64,000 bases of DNA from Xenophilus sp. AP218F (lineage in GTDB: Bacteria; Pseudomonadota; Gammaproteobacteria; Burkholderiales; Chromobacteriaceae): the NCBI GenBank assembly GCA_002213445.1, contig NJIE01000023.1, positions 142,540 through 206,539 of the forward strand, given 5' to 3'. A program made the translations under genes and the position numbers. How positions within the stretch are numbered: position 1 is the first letter of the stretch; the number at the start of each line of letters is the position of its first letter. Under the pieces are notes generated by a model. The model had not been told where the DNA came from. It saw only the letters and a list, made by a program, of their open reading frames with translations, and did no database searches. Of the stretch, positions 34,332 through 43,842 are shown piece by piece.

Positions 34332-35072
34332 TCAGGGAGCCAGGGCGGCGTCGTGCATCACCGCCGCGCCAAAATCATTGATGCTCTCGTAGCTGAACTT
34401 CCACTTGCCCTCGGGCCTGGACTTCAAGTCCTTCAGGGCGAAATCCTTGCTGCCGCCGGGCGGCACCATGCCGCTGTCGGTCTCGTAGGACCGGGCGTTT
34501 GCCGTCAGCACCGCGCGATTCAGCGACACGTTGTAGGCCGCCGCGTTGGTGGCGCGCAGCAGATAGCCCTTGCCGTTCGGCTCGGCCAGCAGCGACCAGC
34601 TCAGCTTGTCGGCCGCGTCGTCGGCGCTGCCGGGCAGGCCCTTGGGGCGGTAGAACAGCTTGATCCGCGAACGGAAGGCGACCTGCATGAAATTGCGCTG
34701 CTCCTCGGCGCTCTTGGGCAAGGGCGGAATATCCAGCACGTTCAGCCAGAACACCGATTCGCGGTCTTGCGGCAAATCGGCGCCGGTAAAGGTGATGCGC
34801 AGGCTCTGCCCTCTGGCCGGATCAACCCGGAAAATCGGCGGCATGATCAGAAACGGCGCGTCCGCGGTATCCGGCGTCGATTTCTCGTTGCCGGCATCGG
34901 CCCATACCTCCACCAGCGACGGCGCCTTGCCGGGGTTGTTGATCTTGACGGTCACTTCCCGATCGGCGGCGTTGTACACCACCCGGGTGCCGGAAATCAC
35001 CACGCCGGCGTTGACGACCGTGCTGGTCAGGAGGGTAAGGGCGGCGACGCCGCGGACTAGGAATGCTGTCAT
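34332..35072 (-). CDS. Periplasmic fimbrial chaperone
   Basis: A 246-residue PapD-like chaperone. After the signal peptide, the G1 strand region GVVISGTRVVYNAADREVTV, the FLIMPPIFRVDPARGQSLRI block (hydrophobic strand and conserved Arg) and FWLNVLDIPP are typical of FGS chaperones. The KLFYRP segment carries the basic pocket. It completes pilin folds by donor-strand complementation before handover to the usher. It is encoded 72 bp after the pilin gene. Confidence 0.92.
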   Translation of the reverse strand: MTAFLVRGVAALTLLTSTVVNAGVVISGTRVVYNAADREVTVKINNPGKAPSLVEVWADAGNEKSTPDTADAPFLIMPPIFRVDPARGQSLRITFTGADLPQDRESVFWLNVLDIPPLPKSAEEQRNFMQVAFRSRIKLFYRPKGLPGSADDAADKLSWSLLAEPNGKGYLLRATNAAAYNVSLNRAVLTANARSYETDSGMVPPGGSKDFALKDLKSRPEGKWKFSYESINDFGAAVMHDAALAP

Positions 35073-35144
35073 GACTTCTGCCTGTTTTCTGACTTGAAAC
35101 GGCCAGCTGCGCCGGGCGCGGCTGGCAACGACGGCCAGCGTCGC

Positions 35145-35663
35145 TTACTGATAAGTCATCGAGTACTGCACGCTGGTATTCACCGCGCCGGCGCCGGCCG
35201 CGCCGCCGGTGGCGATGTACTGCGCGTAGTAGTTCAGCGTCGCCGCGCCGGAGCTGATCGGGGCCACCTGCGAGTTGGCGTTGTTGGTCAGATTGATCGC
35301 CTGCAGGGCGTTGTTGAGCAGCTGCACTTCCACGTTGGTGGCCGCGCCGGCGTTCTTCAGGTTGCCGGTGGCGGCGTCCACGGTCGGCCCGATTTCGAAG
35401 TGGGTCACTGCGTTTTTCAGCGTGGCGGGGCAATTGCTCAGATTGATGCTGAACGGGGTAGAGCCAGCGGTCTGACCAGCGGTGGCAAGCGAAGACACGC
35501 CGACGGTGGGCAGGGTGACGGTAAAGCTGGCCCCCCCGGTGCTGTTGATGGTGCAGGTGTTGGCGACGATGTTGCCATTGATGGTGATGGTGCCGTCGGC
35601 AGCCTGCGCGCCGGCCGCGTAAAGACCCAGGCCGACGGCCAGTACGGTAACAAGCTTCTTCAT
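35145..35663 (-). CDS. Type 1 fimbrial major pilin
   Basis: A 172-residue exported pilin (signal MKKLVTVLAVGLGLYAAGAQA). The mature chain starts DGTITINGNIVANTCTI, giving the donor strand and the first disulfide Cys; the second Cys is in NLSNCPATL. The end SVQYSMTYQ is the chaperone-recognition strand. As the first gene of the operon with a long leader upstream, it is likely the most abundant product and the shaft subunit. Confidence 0.9.
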   Translation of the reverse strand: MKKLVTVLAVGLGLYAAGAQAADGTITINGNIVANTCTINSTGGASFTVTLPTVGVSSLATAGQTAGSTPFSINLSNCPATLKNAVTHFEIGPTVDAATGNLKNAGAATNVEVQLLNNALQAINLTNNANSQVAPISSGAATLNYYAQYIATGGAAGAGAVNTSVQYSMTYQ

Positions 35664-35893
35664 TTTTCATGCTCCATTGCGATTGCCGGGCGCTTGTAGC
35701 GTCCGAATGCGCGCCCTTCGACAGGGAAAGACGCTCCTGCGGCTTCGCCGCGCCAGCGCGGCAAAACCCGCTCTCAAGCTCTCCCGCCCAGGGCGGGAAA
35801 GCATCGGCTCCCTCAGATCTTCCGGCCTCTCTCCTCGATTAGAAACAGACCTTTTAATCAGACTTCACAAAAACATCCAAATCCATGATCAGC

Positions 35894-35922
35894 AATATAA
35901 ATAACAATATTCAAAAACACAA
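35894..35922 (-). promoter_or_regulatory. Candidate promoter of the fimbrial operon
   Basis: On the minus strand TTGTGT, a 17-nt spacer and TATATT lie in an AT-rich stretch about 230 bp before the pilin ATG. That leaves a leader of about 220 nt containing GC-rich inverted repeats (for example around 35790-35815), which could regulate expression. Confidence 0.4.
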
Positions 35923-36610
35923 ATCACTATTAGTTTAAAATACTTGCGAACGAGGGCCGCAATCGCGCCCGGCCGCGCCAGACAAGACGCGCGTCACGCC
36001 AACCGCAACTCAGCATGCTGTGGCGTATTCGTCACATCGTACTCATGGGAACGATAAACCGCCTCGAAACGCGCCAAATCGCGGCAAAAAAGCGGCTGAG
36101 CGTCCACGCTGTTAAGCCTTTGTGATCAATCCCGTCCCGCCGGCGACGAACGGCTTTCCCCTCCGGACAACCGGCGCCATCTTCCCCAGGCTCCGGCTTC
36201 CCGGCTGACCCGCGGCGCCTCTGAAATCCAAAGAGATGCGGAAATGCCATCGATAACGCCAGAGGCATGCCAAGCACAGCCTCTCCCCCCGCGGTCTCAC
36301 AGCGGCCCATGATCCGGCGCGGCAGGCCGGACCGATGCCGGCGACAACAGCCATGGCCGACAGCCTCGGCCACGCTCGATGGAATGAAGAAAATCCACAG
36401 CCCTTCGCCATGCTCCCCGCCCGCCTCTCCCCCGGCCGCTGCGCGGCGCCTCGCCGAATTGTTCTACCTGGCCGACTGCCAATGCTTCGCATCGCGATTG
36501 AGTCGTCAATGTTTTGACAATTGGCATGACAAGGGAATTTCATGATTCTTAAACTGTGACGGCCAATTCGCCCATTCGGGACGAGTTCACAGGACGGAGA
36601 GCCTCCCAAC
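35923..36610. other. Gene-free region between fimbrial operon and chemoreceptor
   Basis: No coding frame here has a recognisable product. The left end is AT-rich, the middle ordinary GC-rich DNA. Both flanking genes read away from it, so it must hold their promoters. I see no tRNA, insertion element or clear sigma-28 site. Confidence 0.5.
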
Positions 36611-38194
36611 ATGAAGAAAAACCTGCCGGTTACCGGCGTCGAGCAGCCGTTCGAGCGCGGCATGATCGTCTCGCGCACCGACCTCAAAGGTTGCATCACC
36701 CACGTCAACGACGCCTTCGTCGCCATCTCCGGCTTCAGCCGCGAGGAGTTGCTGGGCAAGAACCACAACATCGTCCGCCATCCGGACATGCCGCCCATCC
36801 TGTTCGAAGATCTGTGGCAGACGATGAAGCGCGAGCGTCCCTGGCGCGGGCTGGTGAAGAACCGCTGCAAGAACGGCGACCATTACTGGGTGGACGCGCT
36901 GGTGGTGCCGGTGCGTGAAAACGGCGTCGCCACCGGCTACATGTCGGTGCGCAGCCCGGCCAGCCGGGAGGCGGTGCGCCAGGCGGAACAGCGCTACCCG
37001 CAGCTGCTGCGGGGCGCGCGCTTCAAGCCGCCGCGCGGCAGCGGCGTGCGCGAAGGCCGGGTGCGGGCGCTGGCCGGCGCGGCGCTGATCGCCCTCTCCA
37101 GCGTCGAGGCGGTGGCCAACCAGAGCCCGGCCGGCCTGCTGTGCGGCGCGCTGGCGGCGGCCACCGTCGCCGGCTGGCTGGGCTTCGAGCGCTGGCGCGG
37201 CCGCCGCCAGGATGCGTTGCTGCAAGTCTGCGAGCGCATCGCCGAAGGCCATCTGGACAACGAGCTATCCATCCGCGGCGCGGGCGAAGCCGGCCGGCTG
37301 GAGAGCACGCTGGCGCATATGCAGGTGCATCTCAAAGTCATCATCGACGAATTGCAGATGACCTCGCGCCAGCTGGACCGCGACGCCGGCCACCTGCAGG
37401 GTTCGATCGCCGGCATCTACCAGCGCATGGCCGCCAGCGCCGACAATATGGAAAGAATGAGCGCCGCCATCCAGCAGCTATCGGCCTCCATCGAGCAGGT
37501 GGCGCAAAACGCCGGCAACACTTCGGCGATCAGCCAGGACGCCTCGCTCACCATCGAGGCCAGCAGCCAGGAAATGGAGCGCGCCCGCGCGCTGAGCCAG
37601 GCCGCCGGCCAGACTGTGGCCACGGCGCAGGACACCATCGCCTCGCTCTCCAGCGCCATCGCCAACGTCGGACTGGTGACGCAAACCATTCACGACATCG
37701 CCGAGCAAACCAATCTGCTGGCGCTCAACGCCGCCATCGAGGCCGCCCGCGCCGGCGAAAGCGGCCGCGGCTTCGCCGTGGTGGCCGACGAAGTGCGCAA
37801 GCTGGCCGAGCGCACCAGCGACAGCACCGACGAAATCAACGCGCTGGTGGCCAATATCGGCAAGGCCTCGCAGGAAACGGTCAACGCCATGAACCGCGTC
37901 AACAGCGAAACCCGCGCCGGCAGCGAGGTGCAGCAAAACGCCGCCGACAGCCTGGCCCGCATCCGCGAATCCTCCGCCCAGGTCAGCCGGATGATGCGGG
38001 AAATCGCCGGCACCAACGCCGAGCAATCCGCCGCCGCCCAGCACCTGGCCGAGCGCATGGAGAACATCGCCGAGCAATTCGAAGAAACCCATCGCCACCT
38101 GGAAGACGCCAACGCCAGCGTGGCCGGCTTTGGCGGCAGCGCCCGCCGGCTGGCCGGCATGGCGGCGCATTTCAAGCTGGACGCCACCGCCTGA
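36611..38194 (+). CDS. Aer-like methyl-accepting chemotaxis protein with PAS domain
   Basis: A 527-residue chemoreceptor. The N-terminal PAS domain (about residues 10-120) has [29 protein letters not shown] and [13 protein letters not shown], as in the energy sensor Aer, and would sit in the cytoplasm, possibly with FAD. A hydrophobic hairpin near 155-195 anchors it, then a HAMP-like region and the signalling tip [31 protein letters not shown] (split here: tip core near residues 370-398). There is no C-terminal CheR-binding pentapeptide. It probably reports redox or oxygen state. Confidence 0.88.
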   Translation: MKKNLPVTGVEQPFERGMIVSRTDLKGCITHVNDAFVAISGFSREELLGKNHNIVRHPDMPPILFEDLWQTMKRERPWRGLVKNRCKNGDHYWVDALVVPVRENGVATGYMSVRSPASREAVRQAEQRYPQLLRGARFKPPRGSGVREGRVRALAGAALIALSSVEAVANQSPAGLLCGALAAATVAGWLGFERWRGRRQDALLQVCERIAEGHLDNELSIRGAGEAGRLESTLAHMQVHLKVIIDELQMTSRQLDRDAGHLQGSIAGIYQRMAASADNMERMSAAIQQLSASIEQVAQNAGNTSAISQDASLTIEASSQEMERARALSQAAGQTVATAQDTIASLSSAIANVGLVTQTIHDIAEQTNLLALNAAIEAARAGESGRGFAVVADEVRKLAERTSDSTDEINALVANIGKASQETVNAMNRVNSETRAGSEVQQNAADSLARIRESSAQVSRMMREIAGTNAEQSAAAQHLAERMENIAEQFEETHRHLEDANASVAGFGGSARRLAGMAAHFKLDATA

Positions 38195-38333
38195 CCCCGC
38201 GGCGCGCGTCCCGCGCGCCGCTGTTTTCCCCGTTTTTCCGCCACCCCATCGGCATTTGCAATCGCTGCTCGCATTGCGTTCGCGCTTCAACTAAAACCCT
38301 AGGTACATACACTTAAGTCCGGCGGGGGATATC

Positions 38334-39986
38334 GTGACCAATCTGCTTGCGCAATTCAGCATCAAGGCCAAAATCCTGGGCCTGATTCTTCTTTCTGCCC
38401 TCGTGGCGCTGATCATCGGCCTCAACGGCATCTCCGGCAGCGGCAGCATGAACCAGTTGACCCGCGACATGCACGACAACCAGCTGATGCCGGTGTACTG
38501 GGTGGCGGTGGCCAATCAGAATGCCATCTATGTCAGCCGTTCCGACTACCGCTTCATCGCCGAAACCGAAAAATCGCAAATGGACGCCGTTATGGTCAGC
38601 CGGCAGAAATTTCTCGCCGAAATGAACCGTCTGCTGGACCTGTACCGCAAGACCGATCTCACGCCGCCGGAAGTGGACGCGCTCAAGCGCTTCGACGCCG
38701 CCTGGCCGGTGATGGAGGAGGCCTGCAAGCGCGTGCGCGACCTGAGCTACACCGACACCGGCAACGGCGAAAACAACAAGAAGGCGCTGGCGCTGATGGC
38801 CAAGGAATGCCGCCCCAAATTCCAGACGGTGGACGACATCATGAGCGAGATCGTCGAGATCAACGTCAAGCTGGCGCACCAGGCGTTGCAGGACTCCGAA
38901 AACAAATACGCCAGCCTGCGCAATACCGCCATCGCGGTGCTGGCGGTGGGCGTGGTGTTGCTGCTGATTCTCGGGCTGGCCATCCAGCAAGGCATCGTCG
39001 GCAGCCTGAAAAACGCCAGCCAAGCCCTGGCCCGCATCGGCCGCGGCGACTTGTCCGGCGAGATCCGTCCGGTGGGCAAGGACGAAGTGGCCGGCATGAT
39101 GCAATCGCTGGCCGACACCCAGACGCAACTGCGCCAGACCGTCGGCGAAATCATCAAGGCCGCCGCCAACGTGGCCGCCACCTCCGAAGAGCTGGCAGCC
39201 TCCACCGAGCAGGTCAGCGCCAGCATCGGCCATCAGGTCAACGCCACCTCCAGCGCCGCCGCCTCCATCGAGGAGTTGACGGTGAGCATAGACCAGTGCT
39301 CCAGCAACGCCACCAAGGCCGATGGCCAGGCCAGCGAGGCCGGCCAGCAGGCCAAGGCCGGCAATCGCGAGGTGCAGGAATCCACCACCCAGGTGAAAAA
39401 GGTGAACGACAGCGTCACCCGCTCCGCCGACAATCTGGAAGCGCTGTCCGATCAAGCGCAGCAGATCAGCAGCATCGCCACCGTGATCAAGGATGTGGCC
39501 GACCAGACCAATCTGCTGGCGCTGAACGCGGCCATCGAAGCCGCCCGCGCCGGCGAACAGGGCCGCGGCTTCGCCGTGGTGGCGGACGAGGTGCGCAAGC
39601 TGGCCGAACGCACCACTGTTTCCGCCACGGAAATCACCCAGATGATAGGCAAGATCCAGGACGGCGCGCACGAGGCGGTGGAAAGCATGCGCAGCAGCCG
39701 CCAGATCGTGGCAGAAGTGGTGGTGTCGGCGGAGAGCGCCTCGGCCACCATCAGCACCGTCGAGCAACGCGCGGACGAGGTGGTGGACGCCATCGGCGAA
39801 ATCGCCTCGGCCATGCAGGAACAGCGCCAGGCCAGCACCGAGCTGGCCAGCCGGGTGGAAGTCATCGCCCAGATGACCAAGGAAAACGGCATCGCCGTGG
39901 ACGTGTTCTCCCAGGCCACCCGCGAACTGGCGCTGGTGGCGGAAAAACTGCAGCAAACCACCCAGGTGTTCAAACTGGAAGGCTGA
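38334..39986 (+). CDS. Methyl-accepting chemotaxis protein with four-helix-bundle sensor
   Basis: A 550-residue transmembrane receptor with a GTG start. A first membrane helix (about 12-33) is followed by a periplasmic 4HB_MCP-type domain ([18 protein letters not shown] near 39), a second helix (about 196-220), HAMP, and the cytoplasmic signalling domain with core [18 protein letters not shown] near 405. The ligand is unknown. It ends without a CheR/CheB pentapeptide. The initiator-tRNA terminator lies just downstream. Confidence 0.9.
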   Translation: MTNLLAQFSIKAKILGLILLSALVALIIGLNGISGSGSMNQLTRDMHDNQLMPVYWVAVANQNAIYVSRSDYRFIAETEKSQMDAVMVSRQKFLAEMNRLLDLYRKTDLTPPEVDALKRFDAAWPVMEEACKRVRDLSYTDTGNGENNKKALALMAKECRPKFQTVDDIMSEIVEINVKLAHQALQDSENKYASLRNTAIAVLAVGVVLLLILGLAIQQGIVGSLKNASQALARIGRGDLSGEIRPVGKDEVAGMMQSLADTQTQLRQTVGEIIKAAANVAATSEELAASTEQVSASIGHQVNATSSAAASIEELTVSIDQCSSNATKADGQASEAGQQAKAGNREVQESTTQVKKVNDSVTRSADNLEALSDQAQQISSIATVIKDVADQTNLLALNAAIEAARAGEQGRGFAVVADEVRKLAERTTVSATEITQMIGKIQDGAHEAVESMRSSRQIVAEVVVSAESASATISTVEQRADEVVDAIGEIASAMQEQRQASTELASRVEVIAQMTKENGIAVDVFSQATRELALVAEKLQQTTQVFKLEG

Positions 39987-40004
39987 AGCGGGCCGCGAAC
40001 GACA

Positions 40005-40036
40005 AAAAACCCGAAGCCGTTCGGCTTCGGGTTTTT
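40005..40036. terminator. Bidirectional terminator, original 3' end of the initiator tRNA transcript
   Basis: ACCCGAAGCCG pairs with CGGCTTCGGGT and has A residues on one side and five T on the other. It serves the chemoreceptor gene on the plus strand. It also directly follows the tRNA fragment on the minus strand, as expected for the tRNA's ancestral terminator before island insertion. Confidence 0.85.
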
Positions 40037-40037
40037 G

Positions 40038-40084
40038 TTTGGTTGCGGGGGCAGGATTCGAACCTACGACCTTCGGGTTATGAG
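40038..40084. repeat. Left attachment repeat of the tRNA-fMet island (3' tRNA fragment)
   Basis: These 47 bp are identical to 43922-43968. They correspond to nucleotides 33-77 of tRNA-fMet (anticodon to CCA) plus two bases. The sequence diverges immediately on both sides. It is the remnant half of an att site left by site-specific integration, not a functional tRNA. Confidence 0.95.
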
Positions 40085-40211
40085 TCCGGGAAACCATTGG
40101 ATGAATCGGCGGGGTTAGACGTAGACAAACGAGACAACTTATTGTTTTAAAAGACAAAAGTTGAAATCATCTCGTTGACAGGCAGGTACCTGCATGGATG
40201 CAGTTCCAAGC

Positions 40212-40236
40212 AATCCGCTTACAAGCTGGTTACACG
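40212..40236. repeat. Imperfect direct repeat near left island end
   Basis: AATCCGCTTACA-agct-GGTTACACG matches 43843-43867 (AATCCGCTTACA-ccgc-GGTTACACG) in 21 of 25 positions, in the same orientation. Each copy lies just inside one att repeat and could be an integrase arm-binding site. Confidence 0.6.
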
Positions 40237-40264
40237 CCATCTTTAGACCCCGAGATAACAACAC

Positions 40265-40312
40265 ATGGCAAAGATTAACTTCACCTCTTCCCGTATTGAC
40301 TCCTTCAAGTGC
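40265..40312 (+). pseudogene. Tyrosine integrase remnant (N-terminal codons only)
   Basis: The first 16 codons read MAKINFTSSRIDSFKC, very like the start of phage/P4-type tyrosine integrases (MAKINFTxxRVxxFxC). The expected continuation is absent. After Cys16 the sequence changes, and only about 34 more codons separate it from the thioesterase start. A second frame nearby reads PPIFDELWNAIN then stop, which could be decayed integrase 3' sequence. The element can no longer excise on its own. Confidence 0.65.
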
Positions 40313-40365
40313 CGCCGATCTTCGATGAGTTGTGGAACGCCATCAACTGAGTGCGTTCCCTTAAC

Positions 40366-40391
40366 GCCAAGGAAGCTCCGGCTTCCTTGGC
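40366..40391. other. Perfect 11-bp hairpin upstream of the thioesterase gene
   Basis: GCCAAGGAAGC pairs with GCTTCCTTGGC across TCCG, ending 23 bp before the ATG at 40415. There is no T run. It may be the old terminator stem of the lost gene or a 5'-UTR hairpin. Confidence 0.5.
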
Positions 40392-40414
40392 TCCCTGAAA
40401 ATACGGATTTCGCC

Positions 40415-41182
40415 ATGCATTGCACCCACTTCCCCAGCGCCCCCCGCAGCTTGAAACATCTCACGCCGAGACGCCAGGGCAGCCTGCGGCTGATTGCTTT
40501 TCCTCACGCCGGAGCCGGAGCCACTGCCTTTCAGGGTTGGGGCCCCGCGTTGCATCAAGACATCGAACTCTATGCCGTGCAATACCCCGGTCGAGAAGAG
40601 CGGGCGCACGAAGCGCCGCTCTGCCAACCCCAATCGCTCATCAATCAACTGATGCCGGCACTGCAGCCACTGCAGGATAAGCCGCTGATCTTTTTCGGCC
40701 ATAGCCTTGGCGGACGGGTTGCGCTGGCGTTAGCGATGGCGCTGCCTCAACCGCCGCTACAATTGATCATTTCTGCCAGTTCATCGCCCTTTCTGGCGCG
40801 CCACAGTCGGTTGCTGAGAATGCCGCCTGCCGCTTTGTTGAATGCGCTATGTGCCGGCGAGGGCCTGGATGAGTGGCTCATCGGCGACAGCGCGCTGCTC
40901 GATTACTATCTGCCGCTGATTCGTGCCGATCTGATGCTGTCCAGCCAATTGCTTTTCCCTGCGCAACCGGGTTACCACGCCCCGCTGGCGATGTTTTATG
41001 GCGAAAACGACGAGTTGATCGATCGGCAGGATTTGCTCGACTGGCGCCGGATCGCGCAAGGCAATTTTCAGCAGCGCACTTTTGCCGGCGGACATATGTA
41101 TATCACCACGCAGCGCGACGCCGTGATAGCCGGAATTTACCAGTTGCTGGCAGGCCACCTGAGTGAACCGGCCAGCCGGTAG
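40415..41182 (+). CDS. Type II thioesterase (NRPS/PKS editing, GrsT-like)
   Basis: A 255-residue alpha/beta-hydrolase. It has LIAFPHAGAGATAFQGW near residue 23, YPGREERAHE near 50, the nucleophile motif FFGHSLGGRVALA near 91 and the catalytic His in FAGGHMYI near 225, the pattern of thioesterases that clear stalled acyl groups from peptidyl or acyl carrier proteins. No synthetase is in the window. It overlaps nothing and ends 3 bp from the convergent exporter. Codon choice is less GC-rich than in chromosomal genes, indicating acquisition, perhaps from an enterobacterium. Confidence 0.85.
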   Translation: MHCTHFPSAPRSLKHLTPRRQGSLRLIAFPHAGAGATAFQGWGPALHQDIELYAVQYPGREERAHEAPLCQPQSLINQLMPALQPLQDKPLIFFGHSLGGRVALALAMALPQPPLQLIISASSSPFLARHSRLLRMPPAALLNALCAGEGLDEWLIGDSALLDYYLPLIRADLMLSSQLLFPAQPGYHAPLAMFYGENDELIDRQDLLDWRRIAQGNFQQRTFAGGHMYITTQRDAVIAGIYQLLAGHLSEPASR

Positions 41183-41185
41183 CAC

Positions 41186-42349
41186 TCAGGCGTTTTCACT
41201 CTCAGGCAATGCCAAACGACGCTCCTTGTGTACCACCCGCCACGCCAACAGCAGCACGCAGAGGCTGCAGAGCGACAGCACGGCGCCCAGGTGCTGCGAC
41301 AGCCCCGCCAGCACCAAGCCACCGCCGAGCATCAGGTAATACATCAGGCCAAGGATGGCGCCAGCGGTACCCATGCAGTCTTTATAATGGCGCAGCGCGC
41401 GCGCCAGAATATTGGGAATGGCGATACCGTACGCCATCACCACCAGCATCATCGGTAGAACAAACCACAAGGTCCCTTCTAGCAGTAGTACCAGCAGGCC
41501 ACCGGTCAGCGACAAGCCGCAGGCCAACATCAGCAACGCAGGGAACAGCCAGTGTTTGCCGATCAAAAATTTGTTGATCGCCGCGCCGATACCGACCCCG
41601 GCCGCCAACACCAAACCGGTATAACCGAACCACTGCGCCGGCAGTGCCAACGCCGAGAGGTGGAATGGCGCCAGCTGGTAATAGCTGAACATGCAAATAT
41701 TGAACAACGCCACCAACAGCGCACTGAACCAAATATCCCCGTCCTTGATCATCCGTCCCAGCGTGCCGAATAATGAATTCTTCACCACCTGTTGCGGACG
41801 CGTCTCCGGCAGTTGCCAACCGGCATAGCCCAGCAACAGCGCCGCCAACAGCGCCAAACCGCCAAACACCCCCTGATAGCCCCAATAATGAGTCAGCACT
41901 GTGCCGCTCAACACGCCAACCGCCGGGCTGATCGCCATGGCGATCCCCATTACCGAGAACACCCGCGCCAACTCATAACCGTCGAAGCGATCGCGAATCG
42001 CCGTTTGAGTTCCTACCGAGCCGACCGCTGCGCCAAAGGCGGCCAGCACCCGCGCAACTAACAGCATGCTGAAGCTGCAGCTGAACAGTGCGGCAATCGA
42101 AGCCAGCAGATAGAGCGCTAGCCCGGACAAGATGGTAGGACGGCGTCCGATGACGTCGCACATTCGTCCCCATACCACCACGCCCAGTGCAAACGCGAAA
42201 AAGTAACAAGAGAGCGTTTGCGCCGCCATTTCCGAGCTCACCCGAAAACCGTCCGCAATGTGTGTCAGCGCCGGGCTGTATATAGTCTCCACCACTTGGG
42301 GAAACATCATCATCGACGTTGCTAATGACAGAGTCAGTTTACGTTGCAT
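41186..42349 (-). CDS. MFS exporter, Bcr/CflA type
   Basis: A 387-residue protein with 12 membrane helices. The loop 2-3 motif GRMCDVIGRRPTIL near residue 60, QTAIRDRFDGYELARVFSVMG near 113 and the family-C proline region AISPAVGVLSGTVL near 140 mark a Bcr/CflA drug-proton antiporter. It may export the product or a toxic compound handled by the neighbouring thioesterase. The start at 42349 is 100 bp from the divergent AraC gene. Codon use is foreign compared with the flanks. Confidence 0.87.
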   Translation of the reverse strand: MQRKLTLSLATSMMMFPQVVETIYSPALTHIADGFRVSSEMAAQTLSCYFFAFALGVVVWGRMCDVIGRRPTILSGLALYLLASIAALFSCSFSMLLVARVLAAFGAAVGSVGTQTAIRDRFDGYELARVFSVMGIAMAISPAVGVLSGTVLTHYWGYQGVFGGLALLAALLLGYAGWQLPETRPQQVVKNSLFGTLGRMIKDGDIWFSALLVALFNICMFSYYQLAPFHLSALALPAQWFGYTGLVLAAGVGIGAAINKFLIGKHWLFPALLMLACGLSLTGGLLVLLLEGTLWFVLPMMLVVMAYGIAIPNILARALRHYKDCMGTAGAILGLMYYLMLGGGLVLAGLSQHLGAVLSLCSLCVLLLAWRVVHKERRLALPESENA

Positions 42350-42449
42350 ATCAGATCCTGTAGCTAAAATTAAGCTGCACAAGGTAGCATCTTCTCCCTT
42401 GCGACGATTACAATATAAAAGACAATAAATTTACAAAATCGGACATGTG

Positions 42450-43265
42450 ATGGCGTGGCTTCAGGCTCAGGACAGTTTTAATCCGGAGGCGCTCGACAAT
42501 AGCGTTCTGGGGATTGCTGCAGAGTTGGCACAACACGACTCGGGATTACACTGGCATGACATGGGCCAGTTACTGTTCTGCCAGCGAGGCAGCATGCGCA
42601 TCACGCTCAATCAAAGCATTTGCATGCTGCCGCCAGCAAGGATTGCCTGGATCCCACCGCGTGTAGCACACCGCGTTCAGGTCAACGCAGTGGTCGGCTA
42701 CCGTTCTCTCTATCTCGACGCCGATCGCTATCCCTGCTTGCCAGAGCAGCTTGCCGTACTGACGGCCTCACCGCTGCTGCGCGCGGTGCTGGAACGTATC
42801 GCCATGGCTGAATTCGATACTGATTGGCGACATGGGCCTTACGCCAATATTCTGGCGGTCTTCCTGGACGAGATTGCTACTGCACCGCGTGAATTGACTT
42901 TGCTGCCGCTTCCCAGCGACCGGCGTCTGCGTCACTTGGCCGAATTGGACATGCTTCCCACACTGCACCAGTTGTCGCGCTATAGCGGCGCATCCGAGAA
43001 AACCATCAGCCGGATTTTCCGACGTGAAACCGGTCTCAGTTATCAGCAGTGGCGTCAGCAATGGCGGCTGATCAAAGCTATAGAGATGCTGGCCGAGGGG
43101 CTGAGTCAATCCGAAGTCGCCTGCCGGCTGGCGTTCTCCAGCGACAGCGCCTTCGCCACTTTTTTCAAGAACATGGTGGGGTGCCCGCCCAGGGCGTATC
43201 TGGAAAAGCAGCGGAGAGATGCTGCCCGAGCTGGATCTGGGTCTGTGGCTGATCAAAGCGGATGA
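42450..43265 (+). CDS. AraC-family regulator with altered C-terminal end
   Basis: A 271-residue protein. The N-terminal cupin (GLHWHDMGQLLFCQRGSM near residue 33) is followed by two HTH motifs: LSRYSGASEKTISRIFRRET near 171-190 and the second near ACRLAFSSDSAFATFFKNMVG. The domain ends at about CPPRAYLEKQ; the last 18 or so residues come from reading out of frame into the GTPase remnant that follows, so the native stop was lost. An ATG directly after an in-frame GTG is chosen. It is divergent from the exporter and probably controls it. Confidence 0.85.
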   Translation: MAWLQAQDSFNPEALDNSVLGIAAELAQHDSGLHWHDMGQLLFCQRGSMRITLNQSICMLPPARIAWIPPRVAHRVQVNAVVGYRSLYLDADRYPCLPEQLAVLTASPLLRAVLERIAMAEFDTDWRHGPYANILAVFLDEIATAPRELTLLPLPSDRRLRHLAELDMLPTLHQLSRYSGASEKTISRIFRRETGLSYQQWRQQWRLIKAIEMLAEGLSQSEVACRLAFSSDSAFATFFKNMVGCPPRAYLEKQRRDAARAGSGSVADQSG

Positions 43266-43743
43266 TCGCGCGCTGAGCGTGGACGAGCAGTGCTATCAGC
43301 GCCTGATCCTGCCCTATCTGATCGAACACGATATTCCGCTGCTGTTCGTGGTGAATCAGGTAGACAAGATCGAGCCCTGCCGGGAATGGGACTTCAGCCG
43401 CAGCATGCCCGGTCCACAGCAGCTGACCAACATCAGTCGCAAGCAGTTCCAGGTCAGCCAGCTGTTCAACGTGCCATTGACCCAGATCTTCGTCACTTCT
43501 GCCGCGGAGGGCTACGGCCTGCAGATCCTGATCGAGCAAATCATCCATAGGCTGCCCAAAGAAAAAAAGTGGAGCGTCACGCGGGAAACCCGCGCCGAGT
43601 ACGTGATGCCTTCCATGCAGCGGGAATCCATTGCGGGACTGTGGGACACGATCAAGACAGCCGCCAAGACGATCTTGCGCGAAACCTGGACCACGATCTC
43701 CAGCAGAGTGGAGAACTGGTTCAGCAAACTGTTCGGCTGGTAG
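43219..43743 (+). pseudogene. YfjP/YeeP-type GTPase, 5'-truncated
   Basis: The open frame gives 174 residues matching only the C-terminal part of the CP4-57-type island GTPases: LPELDLGLWLIKADDRAL, then the G4 motif NQVDKIEPCREWD, then a C-terminal helical tail. The P-loop (G1), G2 and G3 motifs are absent. Homology begins right at the junction with the AraC gene, so the first half was deleted or replaced when the cargo was inserted. It is probably not functional. Confidence 0.8.
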
Positions 43744-43842
43744 TAGAGAACAACAGGTAGCTTGAGGAAGGGGATGCTTGGCATCGCATCCAGCAGGAAC
43801 CGCCTTCTGACCGCGTTGATTCACAGCGACCGAGACAGATCG

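Noticed and set aside
31778..34381. Plus-strand frame of 867 codons
   Set aside because: Antisense shadow of the fimbrial usher gene, with no signal peptide or recognisable motif.
36112..36870. Minus-strand frame upstream of the chemoreceptor gene
   Set aside because: It overlaps the start of the chemoreceptor antisense, has no motif and no ribosome site, and is read as chance.
40038..40084. Second tRNA-fMet gene
   Set aside because: Only nucleotides 33-77 are present; the acceptor 5' strand and D-arm are missing, so it is an att remnant.
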